Assembly: GCF_001303895.1 (NCBI RefSeq)
Contig: NZ_LJSD01000057.1
Coordinates: 62,001-126,000, forward strand
Direction of reading: 5' to 3'
Length of the DNA stretch: 64,000 nucleotides
DNA from: Mesorhizobium sp. 1M-11
GTDB taxonomy: Bacteria > Pseudomonadota > Alphaproteobacteria > Rhizobiales > Rhizobiaceae
The position numbers were made by a program, and so were the translations under genes. The stretch's first letter is position 1; each line of letters begins with the position of its first letter. Shown here in pieces: positions 52,836-62,800 of the stretch. The notes under the pieces are model-generated. The model did no database searches and was not told the DNA's origin. It saw only the letters and a list, made by a program, of their open reading frames with translations.

Positions 52836-54614
52836 ATGTCTGTATCCAAGCAATCCATCACCAAGCAAAGCGCCAGCGGCCGCAAGGGCTCGGTTTCGGC
52901 CGCGAGGCAACAAAGCGCCGATGCCGGGATTGCCATGCTCGAACTGGGCGGCAATGCGGTGGATGCCGCGGTCGCCGCAGGTCTGGTCGCCGGGGTCATC
53001 GAACCGATGGAGACCACGCTGGCCGGATCCGGTTTCATGCTGGTCCATTCGCCAGAGGAGCGAAAGACCTTCTCCGTGGAATTCGCGCCCCGCGCGCCAG
53101 GCGCCGCATCCCCCGGCATGTACCGTATCGATACGAGCAGGAGCACGGATCGTGGCCTGGGGATCTCCACCGTTGTCGATGACGAGAACCTGGAAGGCAT
53201 CAAGGCTGCTGGCGTGCCGGCGACTCTGTCGGGCCTGATAAAAGGACATGAGCGGTTCGGGAAATTGCCGCTCAGGACAGTCGTCGAGCCCGCAATCGCG
53301 GTTGCCAGGGATGGATTTCCGGCGGATTCCTACTTCGCGCTCGAGGTTCTGGCCAATCTCGCAGCCCTTCGCCGCAATCCGGGGGCGAGCGAGGTCTTTC
53401 TGTCGGATGGCGACCCGATCCCGGTTGCCCATCTGGGCGAAACCAGTCTCGGAACGCCTCCGATGGTCAAGCAGGCACGGCTTGCAGAGACGCTCGCGAT
53501 GATTGCCGAAGATGGCATAACAGCTCTCACCCACGGCGCGATCGGCGACAACCTCGTCGAGACAGCCCAAGAACTGGGAGGACTTCTCTCCAGAGACGAC
53601 CTGCGCGAGGAAACGACGCGCATTGTCGAGGCACGGCGCCTCCGGTTCCGCGACCATGATGTCTGGGGGCCGAGTGCGCCTTGCGGCACACTCACGCAGT
53701 TTCAGATGCTCAAGCTCTGGGAGCGCCTGTTTCCGACCGGCGGGCCGCAGTCGGATACCGACGAGCGGCTGCAGCGTCTGGCCGATGTCAGCTGGCATGC
53801 TTTCGCCGACCGCTATCATTGGCTGGCGGATCCGGATTTCGTGCCGGTGCCAGAGCACGGTCTATTGTCCGACGCCTATATCGACGAAATCGCAACGCTG
53901 ATCGAAACCGAGGCACCTGCACCCCGGAGCCTGCCGGGCGATCCATCGCCATGGGAGATGTTCGCCGGCATCGCGGCCCATGACCCGTGGGCGCATGACA
54001 GCTCCCGGAGGCGACGGCAGGAGTGGATAGCGGCCGGTTCGACCGAACCGACATCCGGCACGACACACGTCTCGGTCATCGATGCCCAGGGAATGGCGGT
54101 TTCGCTGACGCACACGGCCGCCAATCACTTCGGCAGCAAAGTGGTCTGTCGTCGGACCGGGCTGCTCTTCGACGGAGCCATGGGATGGTTCAACGCGCGC
54201 CCGAACGCAGCCAACAGCATTGCCGGCCTCAAACGGCCGCTCGCCAACATGGCTCCAATGATCCTGACGAAAGACAGCGAGGCCCGGGCCGCGCTGGGAG
54301 CGCCCGGCGGACGCCGGATCATAAGTGCCGTTGTCCAGTTGGCGATCAACATCATCGAAAGGCGCATGAATGCCGAAGGCAGCGTCCTTGCGGCCCGGAT
54401 CGACGCCAGCGGACCGGCGATCCTCGTGTCGGAACGTCTGGCGCATAACGTCAGGCATTGGGACCAGAAAAGATATCCTACGCGGCTTGTCGAAGAGCAG
54501 TTCGCGCCATTCGGCTACGAGTTAGCGCGGCCTGCCATCGTGCTCCGGAGCCCGGAGGGCGTGATATCGGGCGCGACCGATCCTTTTACAAAGGGATATT
54601 CATCGGCGATCTAG
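52836..54614 (+). CDS. Gamma-glutamyltransferase family protein
   Basis: 592 residues of the Ntn-hydrolase GGT family. ADAGIAMLELGGNAVDAAVA and TLAGSGFMLVHSPEE open the large subunit; the autocleavage/nucleophile site SGTTHVSVIDAQG lies near residue 408 and is followed by GLLFDGAMGWF. No signal peptide is seen, so it is probably cytoplasmic, unlike classical periplasmic Ggt. The Thr nucleophile is intact. It follows the transporter as the second gene of a LacI-controlled pair; likely hydrolyses an imported gamma-glutamyl or other amide. Confidence 0.93.
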   Translation: MSVSKQSITKQSASGRKGSVSAARQQSADAGIAMLELGGNAVDAAVAAGLVAGVIEPMETTLAGSGFMLVHSPEERKTFSVEFAPRAPGAASPGMYRIDTSRSTDRGLGISTVVDDENLEGIKAAGVPATLSGLIKGHERFGKLPLRTVVEPAIAVARDGFPADSYFALEVLANLAALRRNPGASEVFLSDGDPIPVAHLGETSLGTPPMVKQARLAETLAMIAEDGITALTHGAIGDNLVETAQELGGLLSRDDLREETTRIVEARRLRFRDHDVWGPSAPCGTLTQFQMLKLWERLFPTGGPQSDTDERLQRLADVSWHAFADRYHWLADPDFVPVPEHGLLSDAYIDEIATLIETEAPAPRSLPGDPSPWEMFAGIAAHDPWAHDSSRRRRQEWIAAGSTEPTSGTTHVSVIDAQGMAVSLTHTAANHFGSKVVCRRTGLLFDGAMGWFNARPNAANSIAGLKRPLANMAPMILTKDSEARAALGAPGGRRIISAVVQLAINIIERRMNAEGSVLAARIDASGPAILVSERLAHNVRHWDQKRYPTRLVEEQFAPFGYELARPAIVLRSPEGVISGATDPFTKGYSSAI

Positions 54615-54665
54615 GGGGCTTCCGGGGCCGGAGAGCATTCTCTGCCCGGTCGGCTTCCAGGAGTC

Positions 54666-55556
54666 TCACGGCGCGTCCAGAAACCCGTTCAAGGACTTCG
54701 CCACCTTCTCGGGAAACTCCCAGAACATGTTGTGGCCGGCGCCGGCAAAGGCTTCGAATTTCGCGGCTGGATAGGCCTTCTTCAAAGCGTCCTGATGCTT
54801 GCTGTCGAAGAGCTGGTCCTGGTCGCCCCAGAAGATCATCATCGGCGCCTTGATGGTCGGTGCCAGGCTGCTGAAGTCATAGGCAGACAGCCCCCACATG
54901 ACGCCGTGCCAGACCTGGATCGGAACCCCGGCGCTCTCGGCTCGCTCGCGGTCGATATAGTCCATGTCCACTGGATTGGGGTTCCAGTACCAGTCGGTCA
55001 TGAACTTGCCATTCGGGTCGATAGGTGCCTGCAGCGGCATGATGTTGTCCCACAGCCAGGAACCTGGCCCGCCGCCCGGCTTCAGCGAAGACGAGACCAG
55101 AACCAGGTGATCGACCTTCTCGGGATGGGTCGCCGCCAGCATCTGCGCGGTCATCGATCCCAGCGAGTGTCCGACGACGTCAGCTTTCTTCACGCCCACG
55201 GCGTCTAGGAAGAGCGATGCGTCGTTTGCCAGGTCGGTGATGGCGTAGCAGCAATCCGGTGCGCTCGACTTTCCGTGGCCGCGCAGGTCGATGGCGAACA
55301 CATGCCTCGATTTCAGATAGGGTGCCAGCAGCGACCAGCTGCGGCTGTTGTCGGTATAGCCGTGGATAAGCAGCAGCGGCTTGCCGGTCGTGTCGCCCAT
55401 CTCGACATAGGCGATCTTCTGGCCGTTCGGCAGATCGATGCTTTTCTTCGCGCCTGCCCATTCGGCCTGGCTCGGAGCTGGTATCTCCTCCGCAACAGCC
55501 ACGACAGGCACTGCCAGCAACAACACGGCCAAGGCCAAGCTGCGAATGGAACGCAT
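54666..55556 (-). CDS. Exported alpha/beta hydrolase
   Basis: 296 residues. Signal peptide MRSIRSLALAVLLLAVPVVA with cleavage after AVA. The alpha/beta fold has the oxyanion HGYTDNSRSW, the nucleophile elbow VGHSLGSMTAQM (Ser), the Asp in MIFWGDQDQLF and the His in GAGHNMFWEF. Catalytic triad is complete. Periplasmic esterase or amidase of unknown substrate. Converges with the gamma-glutamyltransferase gene (51-bp gap) and stands alone. Confidence 0.92.
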   Translation of the reverse strand: MRSIRSLALAVLLLAVPVVAVAEEIPAPSQAEWAGAKKSIDLPNGQKIAYVEMGDTTGKPLLLIHGYTDNSRSWSLLAPYLKSRHVFAIDLRGHGKSSAPDCCYAITDLANDASLFLDAVGVKKADVVGHSLGSMTAQMLAATHPEKVDHLVLVSSSLKPGGGPGSWLWDNIMPLQAPIDPNGKFMTDWYWNPNPVDMDYIDRERAESAGVPIQVWHGVMWGLSAYDFSSLAPTIKAPMMIFWGDQDQLFDSKHQDALKKAYPAAKFEAFAGAGHNMFWEFPEKVAKSLNGFLDAP

Positions 55557-55769
55557 CCCCTATCCTCCTCTATTTTCGGGAAGAATGCTGACAATCGCGG
55601 CCACGCCCTATGCCGCTGGCGACATTGACGGTCGCACACGGCGTGCCTCTGCGGCGTATCGCCAATTCACTCCGCCGCATGCCACAGGTCGGGGCTGCCT
55701 TGTGCTGCCGAAAGCTGACTGGAATGTGCAAACCTTTTGGCTCAGCCCGCAATGCCGCGGGGGGCGCTC

Positions 55770-56102
55770 TCACATCCGATACGCGATTGCGGTCGCCTCC
55801 AGTCCAGGCAGCAGGCCGCAGCGGTCGAGCAATCCGGTCTGCGCATATTTCACCTTGTAGACGCCGGAAGCTCCAATTGCCGCTGCTTCATCCTGCAGGG
55901 CTTTCAACGCGTCGGCACTCGAAGGCGTCGGAGCAATAAAGCTGTCAGCGCAAATCATGGCGCTCACCCGCTGCATGATCGATGCGTGCAGCGGCAGGTC
56001 TGGTGCGACCGTGACATTCGCGCCGCTGCCGACAACGCGCGACGGAGACGCGCAGCCAACCAGAACCAGGGCAATTGCGATACAAGCTACAGCAACGCGC
56101 AT
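55770..56102 (-). CDS. Small lipoprotein, unknown function
   Basis: 110 residues from MRVAVACIAIALVLVGCASP; GGAAGG lies about 8 nt upstream of the ATG. The lipobox VLVGC predicts lipid attachment at Cys17. The mature part has two further Cys residues (MICADSF, DRCGLLP) that may form a disulfide, and a central TPSSADALKALQDEAAAIGA helix. I do not recognise the family. No operon partner. Confidence 0.7.
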   Translation of the reverse strand: MRVAVACIAIALVLVGCASPSRVVGSGANVTVAPDLPLHASIMQRVSAMICADSFIAPTPSSADALKALQDEAAAIGASGVYKVKYAQTGLLDRCGLLPGLEATAIAYRM

Positions 56103-56461
56103 GAGGCCATCCTTCCGCAATGCCATATCTATACAGATACGAGAGCGATTGGGTAATCGGTCTTGGCTCGCCTGCCAGGAGCAGCACAATGAATAGGATG
56201 ATCTGAGGGAATGAGCTGATTTTGAGGCCGGGAACCGGCAGGCGCTACCCGTCGCAGCACTAGCCCTATCCACAATCCTGAAAAAAGCAAAGCCCGTCTG
56301 CTCTTTTGTAGGCGTATGCCTGCAGACGGGCCTGCCCTCGTACGACGATGCATCCCCGCACGAATAGAGCACGGCGACGATATCGCTCTGATCGGGCAAT
56401 GAAATTATACTTTGTGGCAATGCCTGGCAGAACAGAAATCGGCGAACCGGGGAGAACTGGA

Positions 56462-57715
56462 CTAATCCTGTTTCACCGTCTTACCGGAGAGGTCCGCCGT
56501 CACTCCGCGCAGACCCGACATGCCGGTTGCTGCGAGCGCGCAGGACAGGAGCAGGCTCGAACAGGCGATCAGCACGACGGTCGAGCCGAAGGCATCCAAT
56601 GCGGCACCTGTGATCAATGCCGCCAGCGGCGCACCGAGCAGCACGAGGCTCATCGAGATGCCGATGACATTGGCGCGCAGGTCCTTCGGCACGCTCGACT
56701 GCAGCAACGTCGCAAAGACCGGCGACAAAGGTCCGGCTGCAATGCCCAGCATCGCACCGGAGGCGATCATGATCGGCGCGGAACGTCCAAACAGCAACAA
56801 TGCGACGCCGGCGGAGAGCCCGGCAAAGGCCACGCTGAAGATGCCGCGCAGTGACGGCGCCTGGCTGGCGAAGGCCAAGGCGACATTGGATGCGATAGCG
56901 CCTGCCGAAGCCGCGGCCAGGAACATGCCGAGCAAGGCTGCCGATCTCCCTTCCATGCGCAGGATTGCCGGCAGGGCAATGCTCTCGACGGCAACGAACA
57001 CGCTGGTGCCGATGCCGGCCAGGATGAGGGCGGAACGCAAGGCCGGCTGGCCGAAGATGAAGCCGAGCCCCGCCTTCATCTGACCCAATGTCGACCCGGC
57101 GATGCGGCGCAACCGGAAACGCGGCAGGCTTGCCGCCACCAGCATGGCGGCAAGCAGATTGATCCCGGCGATGATCCACAACAGCACCGTCGTGCTGGTG
57201 ACTGCGACCAGGAAAGCCGCGATCGCCGGCCCGGCTATCGCTGCACCATTGTCGACCAGATCGTCGATCGCATTGGCGCGGATCAGCGGCAGGCGCGCCA
57301 ACCGGGCGATCTCCGGCACACGTGCCTCAATGGCAATGCCGCCGGGCCCGTCCAGGACGGCGCCAAGCAAGGCGAGCGTCGCCAGCACTCCGATGGTGAG
57401 CAGGCCGGCATCGTGGGCAGCGGCCGCGGCAACAGCCGCGGCCGCTCCCATCGCCACCGAGACCAGCGCCATGCGGCGGATGCCAACCTTTTCGGCAATG
57501 ATGCCGCCGAAGGCCGAGCCGAAGATGGCCGGGAACAGCGTCAGCGCCGCGATGATGCCCATCCAGCTCGCGTTGCCCGACAAATCGTAGACCAGCCAGG
57601 GATAGACCACCGCGGTGATCGCGTTGGCGAGATTGACGGTGACGCTGGCAGCCTGGAGCCCGGTATAGGGCCATATGGTGCGCGCCGGGCGCAGTGCCTT
57701 TGGATCGTCTGCCAT
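56462..57715 (-). CDS. MFS transporter
   Basis: 417 residues from MADDPKALRPARTIWPYTGL, with about 12 hydrophobic helices. SWMGIIAALTLFPAIFGSAF and GGIIAEKVGIRRMAL are typical of MFS_3/enterobactin-exporter-like proteins. It lies 52 bp downstream of the TetR gene on the same strand, so it may be in its regulon. Export of a drug or siderophore-like compound is the likely role, but no siderophore genes are near. Confidence 0.88.
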   Translation of the reverse strand: MADDPKALRPARTIWPYTGLQAASVTVNLANAITAVVYPWLVYDLSGNASWMGIIAALTLFPAIFGSAFGGIIAEKVGIRRMALVSVAMGAAAAVAAAAAHDAGLLTIGVLATLALLGAVLDGPGGIAIEARVPEIARLARLPLIRANAIDDLVDNGAAIAGPAIAAFLVAVTSTTVLLWIIAGINLLAAMLVAASLPRFRLRRIAGSTLGQMKAGLGFIFGQPALRSALILAGIGTSVFVAVESIALPAILRMEGRSAALLGMFLAAASAGAIASNVALAFASQAPSLRGIFSVAFAGLSAGVALLLFGRSAPIMIASGAMLGIAAGPLSPVFATLLQSSVPKDLRANVIGISMSLVLLGAPLAALITGAALDAFGSTVVLIACSSLLLSCALAATGMSGLRGVTADLSGKTVKQD

Positions 57716-57767
57716 GGTGATGAACGGTTGCCTTGCAGCAGCGCGACCGCATAGCGCCTCGGATGTT

Positions 57768-58379
57768 TCAGGTCGTCGGCGCCGCGCCTGGCCGCAGGAA
57801 GCGCGTGATGAGGAGCCGCAGCATCGGCCGCTGCTCCAGGGGGTTGAAACCGGGATCGATGGCGACACGGCTGAAGACGCCGTCGATCAGTGCGGCTATC
57901 CAGCGGGCACTGTCGGCCGGGTCGAGCGTCGGATCGACCTGGCCGCGGGCAGCCGCGTTGCGCAGAAGCGTGTTCAGGGACACCTGCAGTTCGTTGTCGT
58001 TCTTGGTGACGAGCTTGCCGATCTCTTCGTCGCGCATTGCTTCGGCCGCGATCTCCAATGCCAGCTTGAGATAGGTGGGATCGGAAGCAAGCTCGAGCAC
58101 GATGTCCATGAAGTCGAGCAGTTCGGCAAACAGGTCCGCCGACTGCACCGTGCCTTCGAAATAGTCGGCGGTCTGGCGTCGCTCCTCTTCGACGATGGCG
58201 GCGATGATCGCCTGCTTGTTCGGGAAATAATAGAAAAGATTCCCCGGGCTCATGCCGGCCTCGGCGCAGATCTCGGCGGTCGAGGTGCGATGGAATCCCT
58301 TGACCGCGAAACAGGTGACGGCTGCCTGCAATATCTGCTGGCGCTTCGCCTCATGCTTCTCGGGGTCGACCTTGCGCAT
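57768..58379 (-). CDS. TetR family transcriptional regulator
   Basis: 203 residues, with helix-turn-helix at ~15-60 (QILQAAVTCFAVKGFHRTST, AEICAEAGMSPGNLFYYFPN). Divergent from the RND efflux pair with two matching palindromes between them (58406-58423 and 58499-58516), so it is very likely the local repressor of the pump and of itself. The downstream MFS gene on the same strand may be controlled with it. Confidence 0.94.
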   Translation of the reverse strand: MRKVDPEKHEAKRQQILQAAVTCFAVKGFHRTSTAEICAEAGMSPGNLFYYFPNKQAIIAAIVEEERRQTADYFEGTVQSADLFAELLDFMDIVLELASDPTYLKLALEIAAEAMRDEEIGKLVTKNDNELQVSLNTLLRNAAARGQVDPTLDPADSARWIAALIDGVFSRVAIDPGFNPLEQRPMLRLLITRFLRPGAAPTT

Positions 58380-58405
58380 ACCGCCTCAATTCCGCCTTTT
58401 TATTT

Positions 58406-58423
58406 TTAGACTGCTCAGTCTAA
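58406..58423. promoter_or_regulatory. TetR operator site 1
   Basis: Perfect arms TTAGACT/AGTCTAA with spacer GCTC, 26 bp before the TetR start. A second copy with the same right arm is at 58499-58516. Confidence 0.75.
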
Positions 58424-58498
58424 TAAATGGCGATATGTGCCCGTGTCAACGCAGAAACCATCACATTTCCGCGCATTGACATTCGGCTGAGTCGTTAA

Positions 58499-58516
58499 TT
58501 AGATCGACTAGTCTAA
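58499..58516. promoter_or_regulatory. TetR operator site 2
   Basis: TTAGATCGACTAGTCTAA shares the outer TTAGA and the complete right arm AGTCTAA with site 1. It lies 48 bp before the efflux adaptor start. Confidence 0.7.
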
Positions 58517-58564
58517 TAATTTAATAAGCGGCAGGGACGCCGCAGATATAGGCGAATAGGACCC

Positions 58565-59827
58565 ATGCGTTACGTTTCTCGCTTTGCCGGAGCGTTTCCG
58601 TTTTCCACGGAAACGCGGAAACGCTCTCGCTTTTTGGTTTTACGCAATTCCGGACGGAAAACCGCTTCGCACTTTTCCTGGAATTGCTTCAGGGCAGCGG
58701 CGGCATCCATTTTTATCGTGGCGGCGGGCACCGGACCGCTGCTGGCCGAAGGGGCCGCGGCATCGGCCCGGGCGGATCTTTCCCAGCGCACCGTCTCGAC
58801 TTTCATCGCGGAACGGCAGCCAGCCGAATGGACATTGACCTTTACCGGCGTTCTGGTGGCGCGCGACGAGATCGCTGTCGGAACGTCCTTGCAGGATCAG
58901 CGCATCGCTTCAGTCGAGGTGGAAGTCGGCGAGCACGTCAAGGCCGGCCAGGTGCTGGTCCAGCTGGAGACCGCGATGCTGGAGAACAAGCTGCGCGAAG
59001 CGGAAGGCCGCGTAGCGCGCAGCAAAGCCTCCCTTGCCCAGCAGGAGGCAACGCTGGCGCAAGCCCAGTCGGCGTACGAACGCGCCGAGCGTCTGAGAAT
59101 GACCCGGACGATCTCCGAGCAGGCTTATGAGGATCGCGCCTCGGCCGTTGCGGTAGCGAGGCAAGGCGTTGCCGTGCAGCGGGCGGAGAATGCCGAGGCA
59201 CAGGCACAGCGCGCCGAGGCTAAGCGACAACTGGAACGCGCAGCCATTCGCGCGCCCGCCGACGGTGTCGTTTCGGAACGCCTGGCCCGCGCCGGCGCGC
59301 AGGCCGGTGCCGAGCCTTTGATCCGCCTCATACGCGATGGCGCGGTCGAGTTCGCCGCCGAGGTTCCGGAAGCCGACCTGCCCGCATTGGCTATCGGCCA
59401 GCCGGTCAAGGTGAAGCTTGCCGGCCGTACCGTTGAGGTCAGTGGCAAGGTGCGCATCGTTGCCCCGAAGATCGACCGCGAAACCCGGCTGGGATCGGCG
59501 CAGATCACGCTCGACACCACGGAGCCGCTGTTTGTCGGAGCCTTCGGCAGGGCCGAAGTGATCTTCGCCAAACGCGAGGCCATCGTCGTCGCCGACAGCG
59601 CGCTGGTCTACGGACGCGGCACCGACGATTGCGCCGTCTTCGTCGTCAGTGACGGCCGCGTGCAGCGTCGCCCGGTCGAAACGGGCCTGCGCAGGAGCGG
59701 CAGGGTCGAGATCCGCACTGGCCTCGAGCCCGGCGAACGGATTGTCGCCAAGGCGGGTGCAGCCCTGCGCGAGGGCGACGCCGTGACCGCCGTCGACCTG
59801 GTGCAGGCCGGCAGCGTCAAGAAATGA
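58565..59827 (+). CDS. RND efflux periplasmic adaptor with a repeat inside its leader
   Basis: 420 residues. After the leader it has the membrane-fusion layout: VGTSLQDQRIASVEVEVGEH (barrel-sandwich strand), a helical hairpin at ~130-210 (AQQEATLAQAQSAYERAERL), IRAPADGVVSERLARAGAQA and a beta-barrel. A site AGGA precedes the ATG at 58565. Residues ~10-42 are encoded by repeat copy C; the hydrophobic export segment (AAAASIFIVAAGTGPLLAEG) follows it. Without the repeat the leader would be an ordinary signal peptide. It acts with the RND pump encoded 50 bp downstream. Confidence 0.9.
   Translation: MRYVSRFAGAFPFSTETRKRSRFLVLRNSGRKTASHFSWNCFRAAAASIFIVAAGTGPLLAEGAAASARADLSQRTVSTFIAERQPAEWTLTFTGVLVARDEIAVGTSLQDQRIASVEVEVGEHVKAGQVLVQLETAMLENKLREAEGRVARSKASLAQQEATLAQAQSAYERAERLRMTRTISEQAYEDRASAVAVARQGVAVQRAENAEAQAQRAEAKRQLERAAIRAPADGVVSERLARAGAQAGAEPLIRLIRDGAVEFAAEVPEADLPALAIGQPVKVKLAGRTVEVSGKVRIVAPKIDRETRLGSAQITLDTTEPLFVGAFGRAEVIFAKREAIVVADSALVYGRGTDDCAVFVVSDGRVQRRPVETGLRRSGRVEIRTGLEPGERIVAKAGAALREGDAVTAVDLVQAGSVKK
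58590..58690. repeat. Dispersed palindromic repeat, copy C, in frame within the adaptor gene
   Basis: 101 bp: GCGTTTCCG/CGGAAACGC hairpin, then TTTACGCAATTCCGGACGG and TTTTCCTGGAATTGC. It matches the reverse complement of copy B almost end to end and the first 40 bp of copy A. All three codon frames of the surrounding gene stay open through it in the coding frame used. Confidence 0.88.
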
Positions 59828-59833
59828 CAGGCC

Positions 59834-59857
59834 CCGAAAATCGAGATCGATTTTCGG
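59834..59857. repeat. Intergenic hairpin repeat between efflux genes
   Basis: Perfect arms CCGAAAATCGA and complement around GA. It is nearly the same as the palindrome at 13757-13780 (arms CCGAAAATCGG around TG). It lies just after the adaptor stop and before the pump start, so it may also act as an RNA hairpin shaping the ratio of the two proteins. Confidence 0.7.
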
Positions 59858-59877
59858 AAGGACCACCGAGTTAAAAA

Positions 59878-62800
59878 ATGCACACCAGCAACATTTCCGC
59901 CTGGGCGATCCGCAAGCCGGTCCCCACCATTGTCCTGTTCATCGTGCTGACCTTCGCGGGTCTCGCCGCCTTCATGCGGCTGCCGATCAACGCCAACCCC
60001 AACGTCACCTTCCCGATCGTGACGGTCACGGTGACGCAGTCGAGCGCCGCCCCGGCAGAACTGGAGACGCAGGTTACCAGGCGCGTCGAAGGTGCGGCGT
60101 CCGGCCTTGCGGGCGTCAACCACATCAAGTCGACCATCACGACCGGCTCCTCCACCACCGAGGTGGAATTCAAGATCGGCACCGATCCCGACCGCGCCAC
60201 CAATGACGTGCGCGAGGCGATCCAGCAGATCCGCTCGGACCTGCCGCAATCGATCCAGGAACCGGTGATTGCGCGCGTCGACGTCGATGGCAGCGCCATC
60301 CTCTACTACACGGTCAGGGCGCCGCGCATGACGCCGGTCGAACTGTCGTGGTTCGTCGACGACACCATCAACCGCGAACTGCTTGCCGTCAGCGGCGTCC
60401 AGAAAGTGCAGCGGCTGGGCGGCGTCGCCCGCGAAATCCGCGTCTCGCTCGACCCCGACAAGATGCTGGCACTGGGCGTGACCGCCGACCAGGTCAATTC
60501 CGCCCTGCGCGACATCAATGCCAACATTCCAGGCGGCCGCGGCACCATCGGCGGACGCGAGCAGTCGATCCGCGCGCTTGGCAGCGTCAAGACGGTGGAG
60601 GAGCTGGCGCAGCTTTCCGTGCCGCTGCCGGACAAGCGCTGGGTGAAACTGGCCGACATTGCGACCGTCACCGACAGTTCGGCGGAGCCGCGCTTCTTCG
60701 CGCGGCAAGACGGCGAGTCCACCGTCGGTTTCTCCGTGTCGCGCGGCAAGGGCTACAGTGACACCACCGTCGCCGACGCCACCCGTGCCCGCATCGCTGA
60801 AATCCAGGCGCGCTCGCCGGATATCGAGATCAAGGAACTGATCTCGACGGTCCAGTACACGATGGAAAGCTATGATGCGGCCTCCACCGCGCTGGTGGAA
60901 GGCGCGGTGCTGACGGTCATCGTGGTGTTCCTGTTCCTGCGCAACTGGCGCGCCACCATGATCTCGGCGCTGGCAATGCCGCTTTCCATCCTGCCGACCT
61001 TCGCGGCGATGGATTTGCTCGGCTTCACGCTGAACTCGATCAGCCTGCTGGCACTGACGCTGGTCATCGGCATCCTCGTTGACGACGCCATTGTCGAGAT
61101 CGAGAACATCGAGCGCCACATCCATATGGGCAAACGGCCCTATATCGCTTCGATCGAGGCCGCAGACGCCATCGGGCTGGCGGTGGTCGCCACCACGCTG
61201 ACCATCGTCGCCATCTTCGCGCCGGTGAGCTTCATCGGCGGCGCTGTCGGACAATATTTCAAGCAGTTCGGCCTGACGGTCGCCATTGCCGTGCTGTTCT
61301 CGCTTCTGGTCGCGCGCCTGCTCACGCCGCTGATGGCCGCCTATCTGATGCAGCCAGCGAAACACATCGACCATGACGCGAAACCGTCCAGGATCTCGAC
61401 CGGCTACACCGCCCTGCTCGCCTGGACGCTCGACCACCGCAAGACCGCGCTCGCCATCGTGGCGGTGATCTTCGCAGGCTCGGTCGCGCTGCTCACCATG
61501 CTGCCAACCGGCTTCCTGCCAACCAGCGACGGCAACCTTTCGCAGGTGAAGGTTACGTTGCCGCCCGGCACCCGCCTCAACGAGACCGAAAGCGTGACCG
61601 ACGGCATCGTCAAACAACTGCTGGCCAGGCCGGAAGTGGAAACGGTGCTGGTGACGTCCGAGAACGTGAACCAGGCGAATTTCCTGATCCGGCTGACGCC
61701 ACGCAGCGAGCGCAACGAGGACCGTAAGGGGTTTGAGGCGGCGGTGCGGTCGATCTTTGCGACGACGCCGGATATCCAGTTCACCTTCCTGTCGGACGGT
61801 GGCGGCAAGGAGGTCGCGATCAACCTTGTCGGCGAGGATACTCAGGTGCTGTCGGATGCGGCGCGCAAGCTCGAAATGGAAATGCGCGGCCTTCCTCAGC
61901 TCGCCAACGTGCTGTCGAGCGAGCCGCCGCTGGCGCCGGAACTGGTGGTGAAGCCTCGGCCGGACGAGGCCGCCCGCCTTGGCGTATCGTCGATGGCGCT
62001 CGGAACCGTCGCCCGTATCGCAACGCTCGGCGAGATCGATTCAGCCTCGGCGCAGTTCAATCTCGGCAATCGCCAGGTGCCGATCCGCGTGCTGCTGGAC
62101 AGCTCCGCCCGGGCGGACCTGGAAGCGCTGCGCAAGCTGCGCGTCGGCACGTCGGGCGGCAAGATGGTGCCGCTCACTTCGGTGGCCGACATCAGCTTCG
62201 GTGCCGAGGAAGGCCAGATCGAGCGCCTCGACCGCAAGCGCCAGGTCGCCATCGAAGCCAATCTCGACAACAATGCCACGCTCGGCACCGCTATGGCGGC
62301 GATCATGGAGTTGCCGGCCTACAAGCAGCTGCCGGCCGGCGTCAGCCTCAAGGAGTATGGCGACACCGAATCCATGGCCGAGATGTTTCGCAACTTCGCG
62401 CTCGCGGTGCTGGCGGGCGTGCTCATGGTGATTGCCGTGCTGGTCCTTTTGTTCAAGGATTTCCTGCAGCCGGTGACGATCCTGATCGCGCTGTCGCTGG
62501 GCGGCGCGGCGCTGGCGCTGCTCATCGCCGGCTCCGCGCTCGACCTGTCGTCGGTCATCGGCATCCTGATGCTGATGGGCATCGTCGGCAAGAACTCGAT
62601 CCTGCTGGTCGACTATGCGATCGAAGCCAGGCGTGGGGGCCTCGACCGGCGCGCAGCTCTGATGAAGGCCGGCACGACCCGCGCACGGCCGATCATCATG
62701 ACGACGATCGCCATGGTGGCCGGCATGGCGCCGGCGGCCATCGGTGTCGGCGCCGATGCCGGCTTCCGCGCACCCATGGCAATCGCGGTGATCGGCGGCC

